Counted from the first letter of the stretch, positions 24,865 through 33,747 are shown. The stretch: 45,410 nt of DNA from Alphaproteobacteria bacterium (GCA_026400395.1 JAPLPD010000166.1:1-45410), one strand, 5' to 3'. The notes: generated by a model not told the origin, from the sequence alone. A program made the numbers and translations.

Positions 24865-26559
24865 TCACGTCACCGCGGTCGGCGCCAGCGCTTCGATATC
24901 CGTGACAACGTCGATGATCACCGGGCGGTTGGCGGCGAGCGCCTGGGCCAATGCACCGGGCAATTCACTCGCGCGCTCGACCCGAATGCCCAGCGCGCCC
25001 ATCTCCTCGGCGATGCGCGCGAAGTTGGTCTTGCGGAAGGTCCAGAGCTCACGCGCCTGTTCGGTCTGCGTGCCGCCATAGACGCGATCGAAGCCGCGCT
25101 TGGACTGGTTGCCGCCGCCGTTGTTGTTCACCACCGTGACCGCGTTGATCTTCCAGCGCACCGCCGTCTCGATGTCGCCGATGTGGTACCAGAAGCCGGC
25201 GTCGCCGGTGAACGTCACCACCGGCCGGTCCGGCGCGCCGCACTTGGCGCCCAGTCCAGCCGGAAACGCCCAGCCGAGATGGCCGGCGCTGCGCATATAG
25301 CTCTGCGTGTTGGTTCGCAGATCGTACATGCCGCCCATCCAGATGCCGGCGTGGCCGGTATCGACCACGACGATCGCGTCGTCCGGTACATGTTTGGAAA
25401 GTTCGTGGCAGATGCGCGCCGGATTGATCGGCACAGCGTCCGACTCCAGCATCGGCTTGTAATTGGCGTACCACTCCTTGACGAGCGACTGCGCTTGCAC
25501 GACCCACGCCTTACGCTTGCCGGCGGTGGACTTGTCGCAAACCGCCAGCATCTTCGCCAGCGTCGCCTTGGCGTCGCCATTGACGCGGGCTTGTAGCGGA
25601 TAGTTCAACCCGAGCGCCTCCGGATTGATGTCTATCTGGATCGCCGGCGTGCCGATCTTGGGCACCGCCCAGAAATGCGTGGTCATGCCGCCGGTCGTGG
25701 AGCCTATGAAGCAGATCAGATCGGCCGCGTTGACGACCTTGTTGGCGCTCTCGCGCGAATAGGTGCCAACCACGCCGCATGAAAGCGGATGAGCCGCGGT
25801 GATCGAATCCTTGCCGTTGAGCGACGTCACCACCGGAATTTGCAAAGCCTCGGCCAGCGCGACCAGTTCGTGCGCCGCGCCCGAAGCACGCACGCCGCCG
25901 CCGGCGACAATCACCGGGCGTTCCGCGTTCTGCAGCACCTTCAGAGCGGCAAGCACGCTGGCCTGATCCGGCTCCGGCCGGAACGGCGGCACCCTGGAAA
26001 ACTCCGGCTCGACCATCGGCTCCATCTCGCCTTCGTCGCCGTCGACCTGGCCCTCATTGCCGCGGAATTGCAGATGCACCGGCCCCGGCGTGCCGGTGGT
26101 GGCGGCGCGGAATGCCTGCCGCACCATGTCAGGGAAGCGGGTCACGTCATCGACCGTGGCGTTCCACTTGGTCACCGGCTCGAACGCCGGCACATCGTCG
26201 ACTTCCTGATAGACGTGACGGAACTTGGTCTTTGGCTCACGGCCGCCCGTGAAGGCGATGACTGGCGAGTTCGCCAGCCATGCGTCGCGCAGGCCGGCGG
26301 CGAGATTGAGCGCGCCGATAACCTGGGCCATGCATATGCCGGGCTTGCCGGAGGCGCGGGCGTAGCCGTCGGCCATATAGGCCGCGGTCGCCTCGCTGTG
26401 GACGTGCAGGCGCTTGATCTTGGTCCGCGTTTCCATCACCGCGAAGGTCTTTCGCAGCACGGCCGGCACATGAAACACATGCGTCACACCGTAGGCCTCG
26501 AGCATGTCCGCCATGCACTCGGCGCCCAGCATTTTCCTGTTGTGACCCAGCGTTGCCAT
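24865..26559 (-). CDS. Thiamine-pyrophosphate enzyme, acetolactate-synthase-like
   Basis: A 564-residue TPP-dependent enzyme with three domains. The N-terminal PYR domain has catalytic Glu56 in HVHSEATAAYMADGYARA; the middle domain includes RPVIVAGGGVRASGA; the C-terminal PP domain has TFTGDAGFWYH and VTVVNNNGGGN, the Mg/TPP motif (GD...NN, here with Ala at the third position of GDG). These belong to the acetolactate synthase/benzoylformate decarboxylase superfamily, which decarboxylates 2-oxo acids or condenses aldehydes. The start at 26559 has GGGAG eight bases upstream; the longer frame to 26667 overlaps eutB. It is divergent from eutBC, so it may use acetaldehyde made by them, but that is inference. 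Confidence 0.9.
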   Translation of the reverse strand: MATLGHNRKMLGAECMADMLEAYGVTHVFHVPAVLRKTFAVMETRTKIKRLHVHSEATAAYMADGYARASGKPGICMAQVIGALNLAAGLRDAWLANSPVIAFTGGREPKTKFRHVYQEVDDVPAFEPVTKWNATVDDVTRFPDMVRQAFRAATTGTPGPVHLQFRGNEGQVDGDEGEMEPMVEPEFSRVPPFRPEPDQASVLAALKVLQNAERPVIVAGGGVRASGAAHELVALAEALQIPVVTSLNGKDSITAAHPLSCGVVGTYSRESANKVVNAADLICFIGSTTGGMTTHFWAVPKIGTPAIQIDINPEALGLNYPLQARVNGDAKATLAKMLAVCDKSTAGKRKAWVVQAQSLVKEWYANYKPMLESDAVPINPARICHELSKHVPDDAIVVVDTGHAGIWMGGMYDLRTNTQSYMRSAGHLGWAFPAGLGAKCGAPDRPVVTFTGDAGFWYHIGDIETAVRWKINAVTVVNNNGGGNQSKRGFDRVYGGTQTEQARELWTFRKTNFARIAEEMGALGIRVERASELPGALAQALAANRPVIIDVVTDIEALAPTAVT

Positions 26560-26644
26560 TTCGTTTCTCTCCCTGCGGCGGGCAAGATGGCACGGCCCGT
26601 CACAGGCGACAATCGGATATACTCTCGCCAGCAAATCTCTGGAC

Positions 26645-28027
26645 ATGGCAATGTACAGCGCGACCATCGGAGTTCGCCGTTACCCGTTTGGCGATCTCGC
26701 GACCCTGCTGGCCAAAGCATCGCCGTTGCGGAGCGGCGACCAGTTGGCCGGCCTGGCCGCCGAGAGCGGCGAGGAGCGGGTCGCCGCGCAATTCGTCTTG
26801 GCCGATGTGCCGCTCGCATCGCTCCTTCACCAGCATGTCATCGCTTACGAAACCGACGAGGTGACACGCCTTATCGTCGATAGCCACGACCGCGCCGCCT
26901 TTGCTCCCATCGCGTCGCAGACCGTCGGCGAATTCCGCGATTGGCTATTGTCGGACGAAGCCACAACGCCCGCCCTCGCCGCATTGGCGCCCGGCGTCAT
27001 GCCGGAGATGGCCGCCGCGGTGTGCAAGATCAGCGCCCTGCAAGACTTGATGGTGATGGCGGCAAAATGCACCGTGGCCAAAGCGTTTCGCAGCACGGTC
27101 GGCCTGCCCGGCCGCCTCTCGGTGCGATTGCAGCCGAACCATCCGACCGATGATGTCCGTGGTATCGCAGCGAGTATCCTCGACGGCCTGCTGCTCGGCG
27201 CGGGCGATGCGGTCATCGGCATCAATCCCGCGACCGACAGCCCCGATCGGACGCACCGCCTGCTTTCGATGCTCGACGACATCCGGATCAAGCTCGACAT
27301 CCCGACGCAGTCCTGCGTGCTCGCGCATGTCACGACAACATTGGAATTGATACGCAAAGGCTCACCAGTGGACCTGGTGTTTCAGTCGATTGCCGGCACC
27401 GAAGCCGCCAACAAGAGCTTCGGCATCAATCTCGCCCTGCTCAAAGAGGCGCGGGAGGCGGCGCTGGCGCTTCGGCGTGGCACCGTCGGCACTGACGTCA
27501 TGTATTTCGAAACGGGTCAGGGCAGCGCACTTTCGGCCAACGCGCATTGTGGGGTCGATCAGCAAACACTCGAGGCGCGCGCCTACGCCGTGGCGCGTGC
27601 GTTCAAGCCGCTACTGGTCAACACCGTCGTCGGCTTCATCGGCCCGGAGTATTTGTTCGACGGCAAGCAAATCACCCGCGCCGGCCTGGAGGACCATTTC
27701 TGCGGCAAGCTGATGGGCGTGCCGATGGGCGTCGATGTTTGCTACACCAACCACGCCGAGGCCGACCAGGATGACATGGACGCGCTGCTCGCTCTGCTGG
27801 TCGCCGCCGGCGTCAACTTCATCATGGGCGTCCCCGGCGCCGACGACGTGATGCTCGGCTATCAGAGCACGTCATTCCATGACGCCCTCGCCATGCGCGA
27901 TCTGTTCGGCCGGAAGCCCGCGCCGGAATTCGAGGCATGGCTTCAACGACAGGGGCTGATCGATAGCTCCGGCCACATCCGGCCACTCGAATCGCCTGGC
28001 CGTTTCCGCGCGCTGTTGACGGGCTGA
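26645..28027 (+). CDS. eutB: Ethanolamine ammonia-lyase large subunit
   Basis: A 460-residue EutB, close to the usual 450-465. Recognised by KASPLRSGDQLAGLAAESGEE-type opening, CKISALQDLMVMAAKC, LPGRLSVRLQPNHPTDD, GINPATDS, FQSIAGTEAANKSFGIN, and the end VNFIMGVPGADDVMLGYQST. With EutC it converts ethanolamine to acetaldehyde and ammonia using adenosylcobalamin. ATG codons occur at 26645 and 26651; the second (MYSATIG) aligns better with family N-termini. Only 85 bases separate it from the divergent TPP gene, too little for a full cobalamin riboswitch. No eutE, shell or permease genes are nearby, so this is the simple, compartment-free type. Confidence 0.96.
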   Translation: MAMYSATIGVRRYPFGDLATLLAKASPLRSGDQLAGLAAESGEERVAAQFVLADVPLASLLHQHVIAYETDEVTRLIVDSHDRAAFAPIASQTVGEFRDWLLSDEATTPALAALAPGVMPEMAAAVCKISALQDLMVMAAKCTVAKAFRSTVGLPGRLSVRLQPNHPTDDVRGIAASILDGLLLGAGDAVIGINPATDSPDRTHRLLSMLDDIRIKLDIPTQSCVLAHVTTTLELIRKGSPVDLVFQSIAGTEAANKSFGINLALLKEAREAALALRRGTVGTDVMYFETGQGSALSANAHCGVDQQTLEARAYAVARAFKPLLVNTVVGFIGPEYLFDGKQITRAGLEDHFCGKLMGVPMGVDVCYTNHAEADQDDMDALLALLVAAGVNFIMGVPGADDVMLGYQSTSFHDALAMRDLFGRKPAPEFEAWLQRQGLIDSSGHIRPLESPGRFRALLTG

Positions 28028-28031
28028 GCCG

Positions 28032-28835
28032 ATGTCCGAAGACCGCTCCCTGCTCGACGATGAAATGTGGTCCGATCTGCGCCGACTGACGGCCGCGCGC
28101 ATCGGGCTGCGCCGCACCGGCGCATCGCTTGCGACCGGGCCGCTGCTTGATTTCAAGCTGGCCCACGCCCGCGCGCGCGATGCCGTGCATGAGCCGCTCG
28201 ATGAAGCGCGCTTGATAGCCGAACTCGCAGGATTGGGACTCGAAACCATCGCCTCGGCGAGCGCCGCTGAAAGCCGAAAGCAGTTTCTGATGCGTCCCGA
28301 CCTCGGCCGCCGTCTCGCAGCACACTCCGAGCAGATGCTGGCATCGCACGCCGCCCGCTACGATGTGGCGTTCGTAATCGCCGACGGCCTATCGGCGCGC
28401 GCCGTTCAACAACACGCGGCGCACGTTCTCGGCTTCGTTGTACCGATGCTGCGCGATGAAGGCTGGCGCATCGCTCCGCTGGTCATCGTTCGTCACGGGC
28501 GGGTCGCGACCGGCGACGCCATCGCCACATTGCTCGGCGCCGACTGCGCCGCGGTTCTGATCGGCGAGCGTCCGGGCCTATCGGCGCCCGACAGCATGGG
28601 CGCCTATCTGACATGGCAGCCCGCCCCGCACACCACCGACGCGGACCGCAACTGCATCTCCAACATCCGGCCCGATGGGATCAAATACTCCGAAGCCGCC
28701 CACAAGCTTGCCCACATGCTGCGTGCCATGCGCGCACGGCGCATATCGGGCGTGCAACTCAAAGATGATTCGGATCGGCTGCCGGATGGCGCTAACATCG
28801 AAGCCGCCATTCCTGATGCCGGAAAACAATTATGA
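28032..28835 (+). CDS. eutC: Ethanolamine ammonia-lyase small subunit
   Basis: A 267-residue EutC. Conserved blocks are RIGLRRTGASLATGPLLDFK, LAHARARDAVHEPLD, FVIADGLSARAVQQHA and ERPGLSAPDSMGAYLTW, ending with RNCISNIRPDG and EAAHKLAHML. It binds adenosylcobalamin together with EutB. The start is four bases after the eutB stop. Its last codons overlap the next gene by ATGA, so all three are translated from one message. Confidence 0.96.
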   Translation: MSEDRSLLDDEMWSDLRRLTAARIGLRRTGASLATGPLLDFKLAHARARDAVHEPLDEARLIAELAGLGLETIASASAAESRKQFLMRPDLGRRLAAHSEQMLASHAARYDVAFVIADGLSARAVQQHAAHVLGFVVPMLRDEGWRIAPLVIVRHGRVATGDAIATLLGADCAAVLIGERPGLSAPDSMGAYLTWQPAPHTTDADRNCISNIRPDGIKYSEAAHKLAHMLRAMRARRISGVQLKDDSDRLPDGANIEAAIPDAGKQL

Positions 28836-30007
28836 AAACATCGACCGATCGCATCCTCACCACCCACACCGGCAGCCTGCCGCGGCCGAAGCCGTTGCTG
28901 GACCTGATCCTGGCCCGAGAGAAGGGCGACACGATCGACGCCGCGGCTTTCGAGGCGGCGACCGTGAAGGCGGTGGATCAGGTCGTTGCCCAGCAGGTCG
29001 CCTGCGGCATCGACATCGTCAGCGACGGCGAGATGAGCAAACCGTCCTACACCACCTATATCCGCCACCGCGTCGAGGGCATCGCCCACGATCCGCGCGC
29101 CGCCGAAAAGGGCCGCGACATCATGATCGGCCGCGATCTGCTGGCGCATCCGGATTTCGGCAACAGCCGGCGCAATTTTTCCGCCTCGCCGTTTCCGGGC
29201 TGCGTCGGCCCGCTGAAATACAAGGACCGCAGCGCACTCGACCGGGACCTCGCCAATCTGAAAGCCGCGGCGGCGAAATCGAACCCCGCCGATGTGTTCA
29301 TGACCGCACCATCGCCCGGCATCCTGACGCGATTCATCATCAACCTGCACTATCCGAACGAAGATGCCTACGTCGAGTCGCTGGCCGAGATGATGAAGAC
29401 CGAATACCGCGCCATCGTCGAAGCGGGCTTCGTGCTGCAAATCGACTGCCCCGATCTCGGCTCGTGCCGCAACAACCAGTACCGCGACCTGAGCGACGAT
29501 GAGTTCCGCCGCAAAATTGCCGAACGCAACATCGCGGCGCTGAACGGCGCCATCGAGGGACTGCCCGCCGACCGGATGCGGCTGCACATCTGCTGGGGCA
29601 ATTACGAAGGACCGCACAGTTTCGACCTTCCCCTGCTGAAGATCATCGATATCGCCTTCAAAGCGCGCATCCAGGCGTTCAGCATCGAAGCCGCCAATCC
29701 GCGCCACGATCATGAGTGGGAGGATCTCAAGACATTCAAGATTCCCAGCGACAAGATTTTGATTCCCGGCGTGATCGATTCGACGACGAACTTCGTCGAG
29801 CATCCGAAGCTCGTCGCCCAGCGCATCCAGCGCTACGCCGACATCGTCGGCCGCGAGCGGGTGCTGGCCGGCGTCGATTGCGGCTTCGGCACCGCCGTTC
29901 GCACCGATCCGATCGTCGCCGACAGCATCGTCTGGGCAAAGCTCAAGGCACTCGGCGAAGGCGCAGCGATCGCGAGCCAACGCTTGTGGGGCTCGAAGGC
30001 CGCGTGA
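28832..30007 (+). CDS. MetE-like zinc methyltransferase (cobalamin-independent methionine synthase II type)
   Basis: A 391-residue single-barrel protein similar to the C-terminal half of MetE. The N-terminus has TTHTGSLPRP; the zinc ligands of the family are all present: His252 and Cys254 (LHICWGNYEGPH), Glu286 (SIEAANPRH) and Cys350 (GVDCGFGT). The family includes methionine synthases, methylthiol:coenzyme M transferases and epoxyalkane:coenzyme M transferase, all of which activate a thiol on zinc. The ATGA overlap with eutC makes a metabolic link to ethanolamine likely, but no known pathway requires one. Its own stop overlaps the following gene (TGATG). Confidence 0.9.
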   Translation: MKTSTDRILTTHTGSLPRPKPLLDLILAREKGDTIDAAAFEAATVKAVDQVVAQQVACGIDIVSDGEMSKPSYTTYIRHRVEGIAHDPRAAEKGRDIMIGRDLLAHPDFGNSRRNFSASPFPGCVGPLKYKDRSALDRDLANLKAAAAKSNPADVFMTAPSPGILTRFIINLHYPNEDAYVESLAEMMKTEYRAIVEAGFVLQIDCPDLGSCRNNQYRDLSDDEFRRKIAERNIAALNGAIEGLPADRMRLHICWGNYEGPHSFDLPLLKIIDIAFKARIQAFSIEAANPRHDHEWEDLKTFKIPSDKILIPGVIDSTTNFVEHPKLVAQRIQRYADIVGRERVLAGVDCGFGTAVRTDPIVADSIVWAKLKALGEGAAIASQRLWGSKAA

Positions 30008-30375
30008 TGGCACCCTGGAAAACGATCCTCGCGGCCACCGTCACCGCATCGCTGCTGATGCCTGTGGTGAACGCGGATGCTGCCACCGGTCAGCGCAAGT
30101 CCGCAAAGGTCACGGTCTATCCCAAGAAGCGCGCGTGGCACGGCTACGGGTATCTGCCCGGCTATCGGCCGTCGCTGGCGGAGACCAACGGTTTGCCGGT
30201 GCTCGGCCCGGACCCGCGGCGCAAGCGCGAATATCGCTACTACAGCTGGTATGACGGCCAGCCTCGCTACAGCTGGGGTCGGCCGGGATTCTATCGCGGG
30301 CAGTGGAACGGCGGCGGCTTCGGCCCATGCTGGGCATCGACGCCGATCGGCATGATGCCGACGTGTGGGCAATAA
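30007..30375 (+). CDS. Small secreted Tyr/Trp/Gly-rich protein
   Basis: A 122-residue protein with a signal peptide (MAPWKTILAATVTASLLMPVVNADA). The mature part is basic (KKRAWHGYGYLPGYRP) and rich in Tyr, Arg, Trp and Gly (YYSWYDGQPRYSWGRPGFYR), with two Cys near the C-terminus. I do not recognise a named family; such periplasmic proteins are common in Bradyrhizobium relatives. Its ATG overlaps the stop of the MetE-like gene by one base, so it is translated as the last gene of the eut operon, which is odd for an exported protein. A strong terminator follows. Confidence 0.75.
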   Translation: MAPWKTILAATVTASLLMPVVNADAATGQRKSAKVTVYPKKRAWHGYGYLPGYRPSLAETNGLPVLGPDPRRKREYRYYSWYDGQPRYSWGRPGFYRGQWNGGGFGPCWASTPIGMMPTCGQ

Positions 30376-30387
30376 TTTGCGGGCTAT

Positions 30388-30415
30388 AACCTGCGGGCCT
30401 TAGCGCCCGCAGGTT
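30388..30415. terminator. Strong bidirectional hairpin terminator
   Basis: AACCTGCGGGC (30388-30398), loop CTTAGC, GCCCGCAGGTT (30405-30415) is an 11-bp perfect stem between the converging eut operon and the cyclase gene. It is followed by CATTCTTC on the plus strand; no long T-run is present. Confidence 0.75.
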
Positions 30416-30433
30416 CATTCTTCGCCGGTCGCG

Positions 30434-31405
30434 CTACTTGATCGCCAATGGATTCACTGGCGATCCGACCGCACCGGTGATCGGAATTGCGGGCGCAACG
30501 AACAGAAACTCGTAGGTTTTGTCGGCGGCGCAATCCTCGCCCAGTTCCTTGAGCTCGAAGATTTCGCCCATGGTCATGCCCATGATCGGGATGGTGATCC
30601 AGTGCCAGGGCTGGTTGATGCCGTCCTCGCTCTCGTTCGGGCGGACCTCGCAGCCCCATGTATCCGAGGCGAGCGCGGCGAGTTCGACGCGCTTGACCCA
30701 CTCCAGCGTCTCGAACGCAAAGCCCGGCGCGTCGCCGCCCGGATAGCCGTCCCAGCTTCCGAGTGTCTGGCAACGCTGCATCATGCCGGTGCGCACGATG
30801 ACGTAATCGCCGCGCTTCATCTCTACCTTCTGCGCCTTGGCGCAATCGTCGAGATCCTTGCAGGTGATGCCGTAACCGTCGTCGAGCGATTCGACGCCCT
30901 TGAAGCGCGCCACATCGAGAAGCACGCCGCGGCCGACCATCTTGTTCTTGGTCTTCTCGATGCCGCATTTTTGCGCGCCCGCGGTCGTCACCTCGCGGCA
31001 GTCGTAGCCGTTCCACATGTAGTTCTCATAAAAGACGTGGCCGAGGCCGTCCCATTGGGTGCCACATTGCAGCGGCATCACCACCATGTCGTCGGCAGCG
31101 CGGATGCCACGTTTGTCGAGCACGCCGGAGTAGGCATCGGTGCCGGTGCGCAGCATGGTGTGGATCGGATTGGTCCGGCCCATCGACGGGTATTTGCTCT
31201 TGGCGCCCTGCGGACCGAGATGATCGAAGTTGAGCGCGAGGGAAATCACCTTGCCCTTCTTGACCAGACGCGTCGCCGCGACAATGTCTTCGGCGCTCGT
31301 GTAATTCAGCGTTCCGATCTCGTCGTTCGGACCCCACTTGCCCCAGTTCTTGTATTTTTCCGAAGCGTCACGGAGATCCTGACGCGTGTATTTCTTGGCA
31401 GTCAT
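30434..31405 (-). CDS. Cyclase/kynurenine-formamidase-like metal hydrolase
   Basis: A 323-residue member of the cyclase (KynB-like) family. It begins MTAKKYTRQDLRDASEKYKN, has GKWGPNDEIGTLNY near the N-terminus, and the metal-site block MPLQCGTQWDGLGHVFYEN around residue 115. In classical members this block reads HxGTHxDxPxH; here the first two His are replaced by Gln, a pattern I believe is seen in a subgroup. It is about 100 residues longer than bacterial KynB. AGAGGAAA precedes the ATG at 31405; the frame runs far upstream without support. The family hydrolyses amides or lactones; the substrate is unknown. Confidence 0.88.
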   Translation of the reverse strand: MTAKKYTRQDLRDASEKYKNWGKWGPNDEIGTLNYTSAEDIVAATRLVKKGKVISLALNFDHLGPQGAKSKYPSMGRTNPIHTMLRTGTDAYSGVLDKRGIRAADDMVVMPLQCGTQWDGLGHVFYENYMWNGYDCREVTTAGAQKCGIEKTKNKMVGRGVLLDVARFKGVESLDDGYGITCKDLDDCAKAQKVEMKRGDYVIVRTGMMQRCQTLGSWDGYPGGDAPGFAFETLEWVKRVELAALASDTWGCEVRPNESEDGINQPWHWITIPIMGMTMGEIFELKELGEDCAADKTYEFLFVAPAIPITGAVGSPVNPLAIK

Positions 31406-31563
31406 GGCGTTTCCTCTGGCGTTAATCGATGTGTCGGAGCGACGTCTAGGTCGGACGTTTAGCGGGATGCAACCGTTATTTGCCGAAACCAAGTGCCCCG
31501 CGGTCCAACCAATGATATCAACTGATCGACCCTGAGCAACCAGCCGCCGGGACGGCTCGGGAT

Positions 31564-32604
31564 ATGCGAAAGACTGCAGAACAGGAGCAGGTCTTGAATT
31601 TTCTGAAGGTGGCCGTTGACCTGGGCGCATGGCGCCCGGCGTTTTACGCTCGAGGCATCGCGGTTTGCCTTGCCCTGCTCGCACCTGTCGCCGCTCAGGC
31701 CGACGACCCCTATCCCAACAAGCCTGTCCGCGTTGTCGTCGCCTTCGGTCCCGGCGGACCGAGCGATCTGATCGGCCGGCTGATTGGGCAGAAGCTGACC
31801 GAGCGGCTCGGCAAGCAATTCTACATCGAGAACCACGCCGGCGCCGGCGGCAACATCGGCACCGGGATTGCCGCGCGTGCGGAGCCGGATGGCTACACCA
31901 TCCTGATCGCAAGTTCGCACTTCACGATCAACCCAAGCCTCTACGGCAAGGTGCCCTACGACCCGATCAAGGACTTCACCCCGGTGACGCTGATCGCAAA
32001 TTCGCCGAACGTGCTGGTGGTCAATCCGAGCCTGCCGGTCAAGTCGGCCAAGGAACTGGTCGACTTGGTTCGTGCGAGTCCTGGCATGTACAGCTACGCG
32101 ATGCCGGGCGCGGGCACGCCGGCCCATCTGTCCGGCGAAATGTTCCGCCTTGGGCTCAATCTCGACATGGTCGCGGTGCCGTTTGGAGGCGGCGGCCCGA
32201 TGATCCAGTCGGTGGTGGCAGGCCACACGCCGATTGCATTCTCGTCCATGCCGCCGGCCGCGCCACAGATCCAGAGCGGCAAACTGCGCGGCCTTGCCGT
32301 CACCAGCCTCCATCGAGTGTCCGCCGTGCCGGACGTTCCGACTATGGTGCAAGCTGGCTATCCCGACCAACTTGGCTCGACGCCGCAAGCATTCCTGGTG
32401 CCGGCCGGCACGCCGAAGGCGATTGTCGATCTGCTTTACAACGAGACAAAGGCCATCGCCGCGATGCCGGACGTCAAGACCAAACTCGCTGCGATCGGCT
32501 TTGAGCCGATCGCCAACACGCCGGACGAGTTCGCCGCGGAGATCAAGGCTGAACTGCCAAAATGGAAGAAGCTGATCGAGGACGCGAATATTTCCGTGCA
32601 GTAG
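31564..32604 (+). CDS. Bug-family (TctC-like) tripartite tricarboxylate receptor 1
   Basis: A periplasmic receptor of the Bug family, 346 residues from the ATG at 31564. After a long basic lead and hydrophobic core (GIAVCLALLAPVAAQA) comes the family opening YPNKPVRVVVAFGPGGPSD, then FYIENHAGAGGNIG and the pocket blocks GYTILIASSHFTINPSL and VPFGGGGPMIQSV. A TTG at 31594 with AGGAG six bases upstream could be the true start and would give a shorter, more typical signal peptide. Bug proteins bind carboxylates such as citrate, glutarate or aromatic acids and feed TctAB membrane proteins; none are encoded here. Its stop is 12 bases from the convergent LLM gene. Confidence 0.9.
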   Translation: MRKTAEQEQVLNFLKVAVDLGAWRPAFYARGIAVCLALLAPVAAQADDPYPNKPVRVVVAFGPGGPSDLIGRLIGQKLTERLGKQFYIENHAGAGGNIGTGIAARAEPDGYTILIASSHFTINPSLYGKVPYDPIKDFTPVTLIANSPNVLVVNPSLPVKSAKELVDLVRASPGMYSYAMPGAGTPAHLSGEMFRLGLNLDMVAVPFGGGGPMIQSVVAGHTPIAFSSMPPAAPQIQSGKLRGLAVTSLHRVSAVPDVPTMVQAGYPDQLGSTPQAFLVPAGTPKAIVDLLYNETKAIAAMPDVKTKLAAIGFEPIANTPDEFAAEIKAELPKWKKLIEDANISVQ

Positions 32605-32616
32605 CGGGTATCGCGG

Positions 32617-33747
32617 TCAGACCGGGACCCGCAGACCCGCCCGCTCCAGGCGCGGCAACACCTCGGCGCGGAAATACGGCAGTTCGTCGGCATAGTTGAC
32701 CAGCGATACAGCTATCCCGGTCAGCCCGGCGCGGCTGAGCTCGATCAACTGCCCCGCGATGTGATCCGGGTCACCGATGATCGGCACACCGCTGTTGCCG
32801 TGGGCAAACTGGCTGCGCTGACGCAGGAACTCCTCCAACGGCACGGTGTCGCGGGTGATGTTGCGGAGCGCCAGCAATTGATCGACCGCCGCCCAGTCGG
32901 CCTGATCGACCACGACGTGGTGATGATAGTCCTCGGCTTCCTTCATGGTCGGCCGGCAAGTGATGACTCCGACGGTGAACACGCCGATCTGGCGGCCCAG
33001 CGCAGCGGCCTCCGCCTTCACGGTGGCCACGCGCTGCGCGGTCTCCTCGACCGAAACGCGCGAGGACTGCATGAAGAAGGCGTCGCAGTTGCGCACGGCG
33101 AAGGCGCGGCCGACCGGAGAAGCGCCGGCGTTCATGATCACCGGCTGCGTCCCGCCATAAGGCTTAGGCTTGGCGCGCACGCTCTTCAGCTTGATAAACG
33201 TGCCATCGAAATCGAACTGCTCGGGGTCCGACCATATCCGTTTGATGGCGTCGATCCATTCTTGCGCATAGTCGTAGCGGTTGGCGTGGTCGCGCTGCTC
33301 GACGCCGAACATTTCGAACTCGCCCTCGTTCCAGCCGACTACGATGTTAAGCCCGAAGCGGCCTTCGCCGATGTGATCGGCGGTGACCATCTGCTTCGCC
33401 GCGATTATCGGATGAAACAGCGGAGCATGGACCGTCCCAAACACGGTGATGCGCCGGGTTGCCTGCAGCAGGCCGGTCGCCCATGTGATCGTCTCAAGCG
33501 TCGCCTCCTGGTAATCGGTGTCGCCGCCGTAACCCTTCCAGCGGCCGATCGGCAGCATAAAATCGATGCCGGCCTCATCCGCCATCCTCGCCAATCGCAG
33601 GTTATCGGCCCAGGTGCCGGACCAGCGCTCGGGCACCTTGGTCACCGCCCGGCCCGACGAGCAGTTGGCGCCGAACAGGCCGATCTTCAGCGCATTGCCG
33701 CCCGCGAGCAGGCTTCGCCGCGACAACGATGAGTTTGCATTCGGCAC
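32617..33747 (-). CDS. LLM-class flavin-dependent monooxygenase (RutA/SfnG-like)
   Basis: A 376-residue TIM-barrel flavin monooxygenase of the bacterial-luciferase-like group. Diagnostic blocks: LKIGLFGANCSSGRAVTKVP (first strand), ADEAGIDFMLPIGRWKGYGG, GRFGLNIVVGWNEGEFEMFG, and ANRYDYAQEWIDAIKRIW. It resembles pyrimidine oxygenase RutA and dimethylsulfone monooxygenase SfnG, which use reduced FMN supplied by a separate reductase; no reductase gene is nearby. The N-terminus SRRSLLAGG before the barrel looks like a twin-arginine motif, unusual for a cytoplasmic enzyme. Divergent from Bug receptor 2. Confidence 0.9.
   Translation of the reverse strand: MPNANSSLSRRSLLAGGNALKIGLFGANCSSGRAVTKVPERWSGTWADNLRLARMADEAGIDFMLPIGRWKGYGGDTDYQEATLETITWATGLLQATRRITVFGTVHAPLFHPIIAAKQMVTADHIGEGRFGLNIVVGWNEGEFEMFGVEQRDHANRYDYAQEWIDAIKRIWSDPEQFDFDGTFIKLKSVRAKPKPYGGTQPVIMNAGASPVGRAFAVRNCDAFFMQSSRVSVEETAQRVATVKAEAAALGRQIGVFTVGVITCRPTMKEAEDYHHHVVVDQADWAAVDQLLALRNITRDTVPLEEFLRQRSQFAHGNSGVPIIGDPDHIAGQLIELSRAGLTGIAVSLVNYADELPYFRAEVLPRLERAGLRVPV

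Noticed and set aside
26560-26644. Cobalamin riboswitch upstream of eutB
   Set aside because: The gap to the divergent TPP gene is only 85 bases, too short for the element, and I see no conserved B12-box pattern.
28604-30013. A 469-codon minus-strand open frame opposite the MetE-like gene
   Set aside because: It is antisense to a gene with all zinc ligands intact, and low-complexity Arg/Asp/Val composition marks it as a shadow.
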